In this document: piece by piece, positions 7,008 through 13,907 of the stretch
Layout of the letters: every line of letters starts with the position of its first letter
Numbering within the stretch: the first letter of the stretch is position 1
NCBI GenBank assembly: GCA_963656345.1
Contig: CAVKHY010000065.1
Coordinates: 1-13,961, forward strand
Reading direction: 5' to 3'
DNA: 13,961 bases
Origin: CAKUFA01 sp963656345
GTDB lineage: Bacteria > Bacillota > Clostridia > Christensenellales > Aristaeellaceae
Made by a program: the position numbers and the translations under genes
The notes under the pieces: generated by a model
The model's database searches: none
The model's input: only the letters and a program-made list of their open reading frames with translations
What the model was told of the DNA's origin: nothing

Positions 7008-8174
7008 ATGAAGCAGCTAACAGAAAAGGTTTTTTACGTTGGCGTCAACGACCATGACATCGACCTGTTTGAAGGTCAGTATGTGGTGCCCCAGGGCATG
7101 TCCTACAATTCCTACGTCATCAAGGATGACAAGACCTGCGTAATGGATGCGGTTGACCTGCGCAAGGCAGATGCATGGCTGCGTCAACTTGATGAAGTGC
7201 TTTGCGGTCAAGCCCCGGATTATCTGGTGGTGCAACACATGGAACCTGACCATGCCGGTTCCATTGAGCTCTTTGCATACAAATATCCGGAAGCCATCAT
7301 TGTATCCAACAAGAAGGCTTTCGCCATGATGCAGCAGTTCTTTCCCGCGCTTCACCTGACAAACACGCTGGAGGTTGGGGAGATGAGTACCCTCCCCCTG
7401 GGTACCCACACCTTGACCTTCATTATGGCGCCCATGGTGCACTGGCCGGAAGTCATGGTCACCTATGATGATGCGGACAAAATTCTCTTCTCTGCCGACG
7501 GCTTCGGAAAATTCGGTGCTCTTGATGCAGTGGAAGACTGGGCTTGCGAAGCCCGCCGGTACTACTTCGGCATTGTAGGCAAATACGGCAAGCCTGTTCA
7601 GGCACTGCTGAAGAAAGCCGCCAGCTTGGATATTGCCGCCATTTATCCCCTGCACGGGCCTATGCTGACGGAAAATCTCAGCTATTACCTGAATCTGTAT
7701 GACACCTGGTCTTCCTATCAGCCTGAAAGCAAGGGCGTCATGGTCTTCTATGCTTCCGTCTACGGCCACACCAAGGAAGCAGCAGAGAAGCTGTGTGCCA
7801 AGCTGGTTGCCGCCGGTGTGCCTCAGGCTGAAGCTGTGGATCTGGCTCGTTCGGACATGGCGGAATGCGTGGAGGACGCCTTCCGGTACGATACCATGGT
7901 GCTGGCTTCCGTCACCTACAATGGGGATGTTTTTCCGTTTATGAGCACCTTCCTCCATGCGCTGGTCGAACGTGATTATCAAAACCGCCGGGTTGGCATC
8001 ATCGAAAACGGTTCCTGGGCACCCATGGCCGGGAAGGTGATTCGCAAAGCTTTGGAAGGCAGCAAGAACATTACCTTCTGCGAGCAAACCGTGAGCATGA
8101 AGTCTGCCCTGAATGCGGACAGCGAAGCCCAGCTGGATGCGCTGGCTCAGGAGATTGCGGCGGATTATCAGTAA
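7008..8174 (+). CDS. fprA: Flavodiiron protein (A-type flavoprotein), O2/NO reductase
   Basis: A 388-residue cytoplasmic enzyme that reduces O2 to water, or NO to N2O, at a non-haem di-iron site next to FMN. The beta-lactamase-like domain (about 1-240) holds all seven expected ligands: H77-x-E79-x-D81-H82 (QHMEPDHAGS), H145 (MVHWPE), D164 (SADGFG) and H216 (LHGPML). The flavodoxin domain begins near residue 245, with FMN-phosphate loop YASVYGHT. Length and the absence of a fused rubredoxin or flavin reductase domain make it a class A protein, so electrons must come from a separate donor such as rubredoxin, not encoded here. AAGGAG lies 9 nt before the ATG, overlapping the end of the PerR gene. 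Co-transcription with PerR from a consensus promoter indicates induction by peroxide or oxygen exposure. Confidence 0.95.
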   Translation: MKQLTEKVFYVGVNDHDIDLFEGQYVVPQGMSYNSYVIKDDKTCVMDAVDLRKADAWLRQLDEVLCGQAPDYLVVQHMEPDHAGSIELFAYKYPEAIIVSNKKAFAMMQQFFPALHLTNTLEVGEMSTLPLGTHTLTFIMAPMVHWPEVMVTYDDADKILFSADGFGKFGALDAVEDWACEARRYYFGIVGKYGKPVQALLKKAASLDIAAIYPLHGPMLTENLSYYLNLYDTWSSYQPESKGVMVFYASVYGHTKEAAEKLCAKLVAAGVPQAEAVDLARSDMAECVEDAFRYDTMVLASVTYNGDVFPFMSTFLHALVERDYQNRRVGIIENGSWAPMAGKVIRKALEGSKNITFCEQTVSMKSALNADSEAQLDALAQEIAADYQ

Positions 8175-8178
8175 GATT

Positions 8179-9360
8179 TCAATTATTCGGCACGGACGAG
8201 GGACAAGAAATTCCTTCGTCCGTTGCTTTCTTTTTGGGTGCACGCAGATACATGGCTGAAGCGATCAGTGCCGTCAGGGGTGCGGCAGCAGCAAGGCCGA
8301 AGGAACCCACCAAGGTATTCAGCAGCTGGGATGCAACGTATTTCAGGTTGATGATATCCATTACCGGCGTCCCCTGCCCCACAAAATACATGAGCATGGA
8401 CAGATAATTACCGGAGTAAGCGAGCATCAGGGTGGTGGTCATGGTACCCAGCACGCTTCGCCCTACCAGTAGCCCGGACTTCATCAGGGCAGGATAGCTG
8501 ATGTCCGGCTTGTGATAATGAATTTCCTCCAGCGATACGCTGATGTCCATGGACAAGTCCATCAAGGCGCCGGAGTTTGCCAGAAACATCATGCCAATAT
8601 ACAAGCTCCGGGTATCTACTTGCATGGCAGACTGGCTGAGCAGCGGCACCACATAAGGAAGATCCCCGCCGTCGAGCTTCAGCAGATAGGTCAACCCCCA
8701 TGCGCTGAGGCACGTAACCAGTGTGCCGGCAATGGAGCCGAGAATGGCCGTCAGGCAGCGTCTTGTGAAGCCCGCCACCAGCACGTCAATCAGCACGGTT
8801 AGCACCAGCACAGTCACAAAAGAGGAAAGCATGGGATCCACCCCATCCAGCAGAAGGGGGATCAGCAGCTTCCACACAATGACTGCGCTTGCCACCAGAG
8901 ATACCATAGCTCCACAGCCGATCACGCCGCCGAAGAGAATCAACACCAGCGCCAGGGCTCCTACCACCGCTGCTTCCGTGCCCATGCGATAGTGGTCAAT
9001 CAGCGTCACCACAGGTTTTTCGCCGCCGGTTTGCAGCATAGCCCAGGCCGTATCCCCTACCCCGTACAGCTTATCCTTATCCAATGCGGAATTCAGATAA
9101 TTATAGGATGTAAACTGTTGTCCGGCATACTCCCCCGTGAGAATCGTGACCACGCAAGGCTGTACGCCATTGTATACGATGCCGATGGAATCCAGCATGC
9201 TGTTGTCCACCTGTTCAATGCGAACCTGCTCCCGAGGAAAGTTGCTGGTAATGTTCAGGTGCTTATCCGGCAGCAGGCAAAGCAGACCGCAGACCACCAG
9301 CGTTACCAGGCACAGTATCCAGTTCATACGGTTCTTCCGGTTCATTTTTCGCTTCATCAT
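8179..9360 (-). CDS. YibE/F-family multi-pass membrane protein
   Basis: About 393 residues from ATG 9360, which has AGGAG 7 nt upstream; an upstream in-frame ATG at 9405 lies inside an intergenic hairpin loop and lacks a ribosome site. One N-terminal transmembrane helix (WILCLVTLVVCGLLCLL) is followed by an extracytoplasmic domain of about 80 residues with a small-barrel feel (VTILTGEYAGQQF). Then come roughly seven more membrane helices, including GALALVLILFGGVIGCGAM and LLNTLVGSFGLAAAAPLTALI. The motif LANSGALMDLSMDISVSLEEI between helices is the region I recognise from YibE/F proteins, whose biochemical function is unsettled. It lies 78 bp downstream of the alkaline phosphatase on the same strand, possibly one operon. 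Its last codons (tail KKKATDEGISCPSSVPNN) overlap the flavodiiron terminator on the opposite strand. Confidence 0.85.
   Translation of the reverse strand: MMKRKMNRKNRMNWILCLVTLVVCGLLCLLPDKHLNITSNFPREQVRIEQVDNSMLDSIGIVYNGVQPCVVTILTGEYAGQQFTSYNYLNSALDKDKLYGVGDTAWAMLQTGGEKPVVTLIDHYRMGTEAAVVGALALVLILFGGVIGCGAMVSLVASAVIVWKLLIPLLLDGVDPMLSSFVTVLVLTVLIDVLVAGFTRRCLTAILGSIAGTLVTCLSAWGLTYLLKLDGGDLPYVVPLLSQSAMQVDTRSLYIGMMFLANSGALMDLSMDISVSLEEIHYHKPDISYPALMKSGLLVGRSVLGTMTTTLMLAYSGNYLSMLMYFVGQGTPVMDIINLKYVASQLLNTLVGSFGLAAAAPLTALIASAMYLRAPKKKATDEGISCPSSVPNN
8193..8235 (+). terminator. Rho-independent terminator of perR-fprA, embedded in the convergent coding sequence
   Basis: CGGACGAGGGA (8193-8203) pairs with TTCCTTCGTCCG (within 8212-8222) over 11 bp with one G-T wobble and an 8-nt loop, followed by TTTCTTTTT (8227-8235). 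It starts 18 bp after the fprA stop and lies within the last codons of the YibE/F gene. Confidence 0.85.
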
Positions 9361-9387
9361 GGTCGCACTCCTGTTCAAACCAAATGC

Positions 9388-9419
9388 AGGGCAAGGGATC
9401 GGCATGCATCCCTTGCCCT
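9388..9419. other. Perfect 12-bp inverted repeat between phosphatase and YibE/F genes
   Basis: AGGGCAAGGGAT (9388-9399) and ATCCCTTGCCCT (9408-9419) form a perfect hairpin with an 8-nt loop in the 78-bp gap. On the minus strand it begins 19 bp after the phosphatase stop and is followed by GCATTTGGTTT, a poor U tract. It could be a leaky terminator, an mRNA-stabilising processing hairpin or an operator. Confidence 0.75.
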
Positions 9420-9438
9420 TTGTACTTGCTTCGATTCT

Positions 9439-10908
9439 TTACTCTGCGTCAGCCGTCAGACCCATAGCTTCCATGGTGCGGTTGAAAATGTCCGTGTTGT
9501 CGTACAGGCCGGAGAACTTCTCAGCGCCTACGCCCCAGGCATACACTGGAATCTGCAGACCCGTGTGGGCATAAGAGGTGTAGGACAGGCCAGCCTTATT
9601 GTTCATGATGTGGCTGACCGCCATGGAGAAGGGATTGTATCCGCCATACAGCAGTGCCGCTTCATCCTCGGCCACTTCCGTTGTGCCGGTGGTCACTTCC
9701 CATGCCTGACGGAGACTTTCCACATCTGCTTCGGTCAGGGACAGATCCTTGCCTTCCTCCCGGGTCAGGCCATAGAGTTCCTCCACCTTTTCCATGGCTT
9801 GATCGAAGGTGGCATTGTTCTCCTTAAGCTCCCCAATCACATCGTCAAAGGCAGTGAAGGAAGTCTTCTGGTTGGACAGGTACTGGAAGTGGGTATCGTA
9901 AGCGGTGGTTGCAAAACCGATGGTCATGCCGCCGGTCTCGTGGTCAGCAGTCACAATGATCAGGCATTCGCCGGGATGGTCAGCTGCGAAGTCCAGGGCA
10001 ACTTGCACCGCATCGGACAGTGCCAGGGTGTCATGAATGGAGGTTGCGGCATCGTTGGCATGACCGGCCCAGTCAATTTTGCCACCTTCACACATCATGA
10101 AGAAACCATTGTCATTGTCCAGCACATTGATACCGCTGCGCACGAAGTCCGCCAAGGACAGCACGTCTTCACCGGCAGCCTCCAGCTGCTCCCGGTCGAT
10201 TTCATAGTGGATGGCCTTGGAATCCTGCAATACGGGGTTGGTAGCCAGCACTCGTCCGTCCGCAGCCGTCAGGTTGCGGATTTCCTCGTTGGTGGTGGGA
10301 ATGGTCCAGCCATTCTCTTCAGCAATTTCCATTATGGATTGCTGGGAACCGTCACCGTTCATGCGCTTGAAGCCGCCGCCTGCCAAGTAATCCACCGTGG
10401 TGCCGGTCAGTGCCTGCAGAGCGATTTCATAATAGTCGTTGCGAGAAGTCTGCTTGGCATAGTAAGCTGCGGGCGTTGCGTGATCCACAGACACGGAAGT
10501 GATCACGCCGATTTTCTTGCCGGCTTCCTTGGCATATTCGGTGATCAGCTTGTAAGGGGTGGTCAGCGTCACGTCATAGTTGATGACGCCGGACAGGGTT
10601 TTCTTGCCGGATGCCATGGATGTGGCCGTGGAGGCGGAATCCGGGCAGAAGGAAGAACTATCGTAGGTGGTTACCAGACCCAAATAAGGGAAAGTCGTAA
10701 AGGACAGATCTGCCGGAACCGGGAAATCGCTGTCAGGGTTCTGAATGCTGCCCAGATAGTACTGGGTTGCAGTGACCTGGGGATTGCCCATGCCATCGCC
10801 AATGAACATGAACACATACTTAGGATGGGTTTCGGTTTCCTCGGCCAGCACCGGCAGACAGCCGATGCACAGCACCAAAGCACACAGCAAGGCGACGAGT
10901 TTCTTCAT
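9439..10908 (-). CDS. phoA: Exported alkaline phosphatase (PhoA-type)
   Basis: A 489-residue phosphomonoesterase acting outside the membrane. Residues 1-22 are a Sec signal peptide (MKKLVALLCALVLCIGCLPVLA, likely cut before EE). Metal and catalytic motifs are in order: IGDGMG with D38; CPDSASTATSMASG with nucleophile S91; DHATPAA; EGGKIDWAGHANDA; DHETGG; and YAHTG near the C-terminus. These supply the two-zinc/one-magnesium site of the PhoA family, whose length is typically 450-500. The family releases phosphate from organic esters. The start ATG has GGAGGA 9 nt upstream. It is probably the first gene of a unit with the YibE/F protein. Two TTTACA repeats 23 bp apart in its upstream region resemble Pho boxes, so phosphate-starvation control is plausible. 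A Cys near residue 17 lacks a good lipobox, so a lipoprotein is less likely. Confidence 0.93.
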   Translation of the reverse strand: MKKLVALLCALVLCIGCLPVLAEETETHPKYVFMFIGDGMGNPQVTATQYYLGSIQNPDSDFPVPADLSFTTFPYLGLVTTYDSSSFCPDSASTATSMASGKKTLSGVINYDVTLTTPYKLITEYAKEAGKKIGVITSVSVDHATPAAYYAKQTSRNDYYEIALQALTGTTVDYLAGGGFKRMNGDGSQQSIMEIAEENGWTIPTTNEEIRNLTAADGRVLATNPVLQDSKAIHYEIDREQLEAAGEDVLSLADFVRSGINVLDNDNGFFMMCEGGKIDWAGHANDAATSIHDTLALSDAVQVALDFAADHPGECLIIVTADHETGGMTIGFATTAYDTHFQYLSNQKTSFTAFDDVIGELKENNATFDQAMEKVEELYGLTREEGKDLSLTEADVESLRQAWEVTTGTTEVAEDEAALLYGGYNPFSMAVSHIMNNKAGLSYTSYAHTGLQIPVYAWGVGAEKFSGLYDNTDIFNRTMEAMGLTADAE

Positions 10909-10964
10909 GATGGATGTTCCTCCTCTTTTTCCCGGTCAACTTCCGTTGCTGCCGGCTTACCGTT

Positions 10965-10980
10965 TTGTTCCTCCGAACAA
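10965..10980. other. Short perfect inverted repeat upstream of the phosphatase gene
   Basis: TTGTTC-CTCC-GAACAA, a 6-bp perfect dyad with a 4-nt centre, lies at or just downstream of the predicted transcription start of the phosphatase gene. It could be an operator or a small leader hairpin; no function can be assigned. Confidence 0.5.
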
Positions 10981-10985
10981 GATCC

Positions 10986-11029
10986 ATCATACCTTCCGTG
11001 TGTAAAATCAAAAACCGAGGGAATGTAAA
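10986..11029 (-). promoter_or_regulatory. Putative phosphatase promoter with Pho-box-like repeats
   Basis: On the minus strand TATGAT (10991-10986) is a fair -10 but no good -35 stands 16-18 bp upstream. Instead TTTACA occurs at 11006-11001 and 11029-11024, 23 bp apart, close to two turns of the 11-bp period of Gram-positive Pho boxes (TTAACA-like). This fits an activator-dependent phosphate-starvation promoter, but the match is partial. Confidence 0.3.
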
Positions 11030-11077
11030 AAGAAACGAAAAGGAGTTGCGAAAGAGCTTCTGTTCCTCCGCAACTCC
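11027..11077 (-). terminator. Rho-independent terminator of the flavin reductase gene
   Basis: On the minus strand GGAGTTGCG (11077-11069) pairs perfectly with CGCAACTCC (11050-11042), 9 bp, followed by TTTTCGTTTCTTTTT. It begins 27 bp after the reductase stop. Confidence 0.85.
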
Positions 11078-11103
11078 GGCTATGCTTCTATTCGATTCCC
11101 AGA

Positions 11104-12900
11104 TTACTTGCCATTCAGCGCATAGGCTGCAGCGCTTGCGCCGGCAATCTTACCCCACACAATGCAGCTGGTATTTGCCAAGCCGCCAATATTCGCGCTT
11201 CCGCCAATATTCGCACCGCCGGCAAGTTCGCCGCATTCATACAGGCCCGGGATCGGATCATGGTCGGCATTCAGCACCTGTGCATCCGGGTTCATCAGCG
11301 GCCCGCCCTTGGTAAGCATCACATATGGGCAAGTCTTAATCACATAGAAGGGACCTTCCAGTGCTATCATCGTTTCAGCCGGCCGGCCGAAATCCTTGTC
11401 TTCTCCCAGTGCCACGTATTCATTGTACTTCGTAACCGTTTCAGCCAGGCCTGCTGCGTCAATGCCAGCCTTTTCAGCAACTTCCTCGATGGTTTCGCCG
11501 TAGTAGACGCAGTTGCCGTCTGCCAGCAGCTGATCAAAGTAAGTCCAGCCTTCATCCGTTTTTCCGGAGAAACCGCCGCCAACACTCAAGATGGGATCCT
11601 GGGTGTCCTTCATTTCCTGCGTCAACACCATATACACCAGATTTTCCGGCGCATTGGCATAGGCTGCTTTGCGTTCGCTGTCCAGGTTATCCTGTTCCTT
11701 CACCATGCGTTTGCCGGTATTGTCCACCCAAATAACGCCGGGATATTTCACGGATGCAGTACAGCTTACATCAAAGCCGCCTACCGGAACGCCGCCGGGA
11801 TATGCCGGCAGATAGTCCATGTTGTTGAACACAGCCCCTGCCTTTTCCGCAAACACATAGCCGTCGCCCGTCACAAAGCTGGGAGACATGGTCAGCACGT
11901 TGGCATAGTTGTAACGGTGCAGCAGCTCTTCATTATGACCGTATCCGCCGGTAGCCAAAATTGTTGCCGCAGCACGATACTCTGTGCCATCCACCATGAC
12001 AACGCCTTTGACGGCGCCATCTTCCAGGATGATGTCAGCCACTTCGCTATTCAGCATCAGCGAAATATTTCCTTGTGCCACCTGTTCTTCAATCAGAGGC
12101 CTTACCAAATTCGCCATGGCCTTACCGCCGCCTGTAACACGATATTCCCGCGGTACGTTGAAGGCATCATAGGAAGAGGACATCTGGGGCTGACGATCAC
12201 CGAAATCAGCACCCAAATCATCAAGCCAGTCAATCGCTGCGGCAGCATTCTCCGTATGCTTCTTGGTCAGTTCCGGTACATTGGTACCGCCGCCCATCCG
12301 CACGATATCCTCAGCAAAATTTTCCGGTGAATCCTCAACGCCTGCCTCAATCTGCATTCTTGCGCCCGCAGCAGAAGTTGTTCCGCCGGCGAACCGGATG
12401 GATCCGCCCATATCGTCGTTCTTATCAATGAGGTACACTTTGGCGCCGTTCGTTGCTGCCTCCAGAGCTGCATTCATGCCGGAGAATCCTGCGCCCACCA
12501 CGATCACATCAGGATCGTCAAAGGAAGGTTTTGCGCACTGGGGTGCTTCCTCCACCGTCTCCACAGGCGTCAGTGTTACACCCGACTGCGCCAATGCCTC
12601 AGCCGCCGCCGCAAGCACTGCATTGCTTGTTACAGTCGCACTGGTATAAGCATCGACTTCAACACTGTTTCTGGCAACCATTGCCGCAGGCAACTGCTCA
12701 ATCGCCTTAGAACCAATGCCTTCCGTTTCGCTCAAACCTTCAGCAGTCACAGCAGTTAATTTGCCATCCTCAATGGTCAAGGTTACGGTGACGTCACCGC
12801 CAAAACCCTTGGCTGTGGCCGTGTAGTCCTCTGCCAGTGCACATGCTCCCATCGCCATTGCGAGCACGAGCGCCACCAATACGCTCAAACCCTTTTTCAT
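11104..12900 (-). CDS. Exported FMN-bind/FAD_binding_2 flavoprotein reductase (fumarate/urocanate reductase-like)
   Basis: From ATG 12900 (AAGGAGG 8 nt upstream) the protein has 598 residues; an upstream in-frame ATG at 12966 would add 22 residues ahead of the signal peptide and is unlikely. Residues 1-23 are a Sec signal (MKKGLSVLVALVLAMAMGACALA). Residues 25-108 form an FMN-bind domain with DAYTSAT (83-89); Thr89 is the predicted site of covalent FMN attached by ApbE. The FAD domain starts near 130 with GAGFSG (136-141). Arg410 (SERKAA) sits where fumarate reductases carry their proton-donating Arg. However, the substrate His of HTMGG-type motifs is absent (YVMLTKGGP), and the usual NRLGGN Arg motif is replaced by a duplicated ANIGGSANIGG. 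Probable role: extracytoplasmic reduction of an unsaturated organic acid as electron acceptor. Substrate is unknown and fumarate is doubtful. It follows a MerR-type regulator. Confidence 0.88.
   Translation of the reverse strand: MKKGLSVLVALVLAMAMGACALAEDYTATAKGFGGDVTVTLTIEDGKLTAVTAEGLSETEGIGSKAIEQLPAAMVARNSVEVDAYTSATVTSNAVLAAAAEALAQSGVTLTPVETVEEAPQCAKPSFDDPDVIVVGAGFSGMNAALEAATNGAKVYLIDKNDDMGGSIRFAGGTTSAAGARMQIEAGVEDSPENFAEDIVRMGGGTNVPELTKKHTENAAAAIDWLDDLGADFGDRQPQMSSSYDAFNVPREYRVTGGGKAMANLVRPLIEEQVAQGNISLMLNSEVADIILEDGAVKGVVMVDGTEYRAAATILATGGYGHNEELLHRYNYANVLTMSPSFVTGDGYVFAEKAGAVFNNMDYLPAYPGGVPVGGFDVSCTASVKYPGVIWVDNTGKRMVKEQDNLDSERKAAYANAPENLVYMVLTQEMKDTQDPILSVGGGFSGKTDEGWTYFDQLLADGNCVYYGETIEEVAEKAGIDAAGLAETVTKYNEYVALGEDKDFGRPAETMIALEGPFYVIKTCPYVMLTKGGPLMNPDAQVLNADHDPIPGLYECGELAGGANIGGSANIGGLANTSCIVWGKIAGASAAAYALNGK
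11183..11214 (-). repeat. Tandem 14-bp repeat in the reductase active-site region
   Basis: CCGCCAATATTCGC occurs at 11183-11196 and again at 11201-11214 (18-bp period). It encodes the repeated ANIGG of the FAD-domain C-terminal motif, in frame, suggesting a 6-codon tandem duplication. Confidence 0.85.
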
Positions 12901-12978
12901 CCCGGTTTCCTCCTTCTTCGGACGCATCTCGTGCATACACGTTGGCTCATCTATGCACTTTCTCATCCTTCTGCATCC

Positions 12979-13009
12979 AGTATAAAGGTTACAGGTATAT
13001 GAGAGTCAA
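12979..13009 (-). promoter_or_regulatory. Reductase promoter with a 19-bp spacer, typical of MerR control
   Basis: On the minus strand TTGACT (13009-13004) and TATACT (12984-12979) each match consensus at 5 of 6 positions but are 19 bp apart. MerR-family activators bind within such long spacers and twist the DNA to align the boxes. The adjacent upstream gene encodes a MerR protein. I see no clean dyad, only a direct ACCT repeat in the spacer. Confidence 0.65.
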
Positions 13010-13028
13010 GGATATTGGCAAAAAATTA

Positions 13029-13826
13029 TCAAAAATTCTTTTCGACTTTTCTTTCCACCCAGATTTCCCCATAAGAAACAGTCTTTTCGCCATTATGATA
13101 ATTGCCTGTGGTAACGGCTACAGCCGCATCTGATATGCGTTCTCCTGTGCTTTCAATGTTATTCCGTACTTTCTCGACCTCATTCAAAAGCGTTCCTGCT
13201 GACCACTGTGCCACACACTTAAAACACATGGCTTCCGGAAGCTTTATGGTGTTTTTCCACTGATCGATCCCCAGGAAAACTGCATCCTCTTCCTGTACAA
13301 CAAATCCATTGCCTCCGCTTTTCTTCCCTTTGTCAAACCATGTTACCCATTTCAGCAGCGGCAGCCATGCAACGATGTCTCCAATTTGTTTCATCATGCC
13401 TGCAGAAAGATTCCTTTCTGTACTTTCCCGTACAGGAATCATATACATTTGCTTTCGCCTGCATGGTTCAAACGCCCTCGTTCCTCCGGCGAGCAAATGA
13501 ATTTGCTGGGCATTTTCCTGCATCCTGGCTGCAATACGGTTGTTCATTTCTGCTTGCCGGAGCAGTTTCTTCGCCTGTTGCTCAAGTATCTCCGCTGTTT
13601 TTGCCGTGTTTTGTTCCATGACGATTTTTGCTGTCTGTGCAACGGTGAATCCGCAGTTTCGATACTTGCGCAAGGTCATCAATACGTCAATGCTGTCATC
13701 CCCATATTGACGATAATTTCCATCCCCTACGCGTTCATGCAGCATGACGCCGTACTGTTCGTAAAAGCGGAGCGTTTGTGGGGAAATGCCCAGCATACTT
13801 GCCACTTCATTGATCCTGTAAACCAT
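13029..13826 (-). CDS. MerR-family transcriptional regulator with a C-terminal effector-binding-like domain
   Basis: A 265-residue protein. Residues 1-70 are a typical MerR winged helix-turn-helix: YRINEVASMLGISPQTLRFY, then EQYG, then a wing ending near YRQYGDDSIDVL. Residues about 75-115 form the dimerisation coiled coil (EQQAKKLLRQAEMNN). The remaining 150 residues contain short beta-like stretches (KQMYMIPVRE, AVFLGIDQW, EIWVERKVE) and resemble the small-molecule-binding (GyrI-like) domain of BmrR/TipA-type regulators; that assignment is tentative. No metal-binding Cys cluster typical of MerR, CueR or ZntR is evident. The ATG has AGAGG 7 nt upstream. Its stop lies 128 bp from the reductase start, and the reductase promoter has the long spacer expected for MerR activation, so the reductase is the probable target. 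No terminator is seen between the two genes. Confidence 0.88.
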   Translation of the reverse strand: MVYRINEVASMLGISPQTLRFYEQYGVMLHERVGDGNYRQYGDDSIDVLMTLRKYRNCGFTVAQTAKIVMEQNTAKTAEILEQQAKKLLRQAEMNNRIAARMQENAQQIHLLAGGTRAFEPCRRKQMYMIPVRESTERNLSAGMMKQIGDIVAWLPLLKWVTWFDKGKKSGGNGFVVQEEDAVFLGIDQWKNTIKLPEAMCFKCVAQWSAGTLLNEVEKVRNNIESTGERISDAAVAVTTGNYHNGEKTVSYGEIWVERKVEKNF

Positions 13827-13865
13827 GCATACGCCTCTTTTCTTTTTTCCGCTTCCTCCTCATCC

Positions 13866-13894
13866 ATTATAAAATGACGATTTCAATTGTTCAA
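13866..13894 (-). promoter_or_regulatory. Putative sigma-A promoter of the merR-type gene
   Basis: On the minus strand TTGAAC (13894-13889) and TATAAT (13871-13866) are 17 bp apart. The -10 is perfect and the -35 matches 4 of 6. The box lies about 14 bp from the end of the intron sequence and about 40 bp before the start codon. Confidence 0.65.
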
Positions 13895-13907
13895 CTGCCT
13901 TGTCGAA

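Noticed and set aside
7017..8243. A 408-codon minus-strand frame opposite fprA.
   Set aside because: It is the antisense shadow of a flavodiiron gene that has all its catalytic residues.
9361..9405. Longer N-terminus for the YibE/F protein from the ATG at 9405.
   Set aside because: That codon lies in the loop of a strong hairpin with no ribosome site, while the ATG at 9360 has AGGAG at the right distance.
8992..11028. A 678-codon open frame on the plus strand opposite the phosphatase and YibE/F genes.
   Set aside because: It is antisense to well-supported genes with motifs and ribosome sites, shows His/Gln/Gly-rich composition typical of a shadow frame and has no recognisable domain.
11260..12330. 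A 356-codon plus-strand frame opposite the flavin reductase.
   Set aside because: It is antisense to a clear FMN/FAD reductase, and its composition is that of a shadow frame.
12901..12966. Longer N-terminus for the reductase from the ATG at 12966.
   Set aside because: It would bury the signal peptide 22 residues in. The ATG at 12900 has a strong ribosome site and an ideal MKK signal start, and the 12966 codon is only 13 bp from the -10 box.
12979..13009. A classic MerR palindromic operator in the spacer.
   Set aside because: I looked for an inverted repeat centred in the 19-bp spacer and found only a short direct repeat, so only the spacing argument is claimed.
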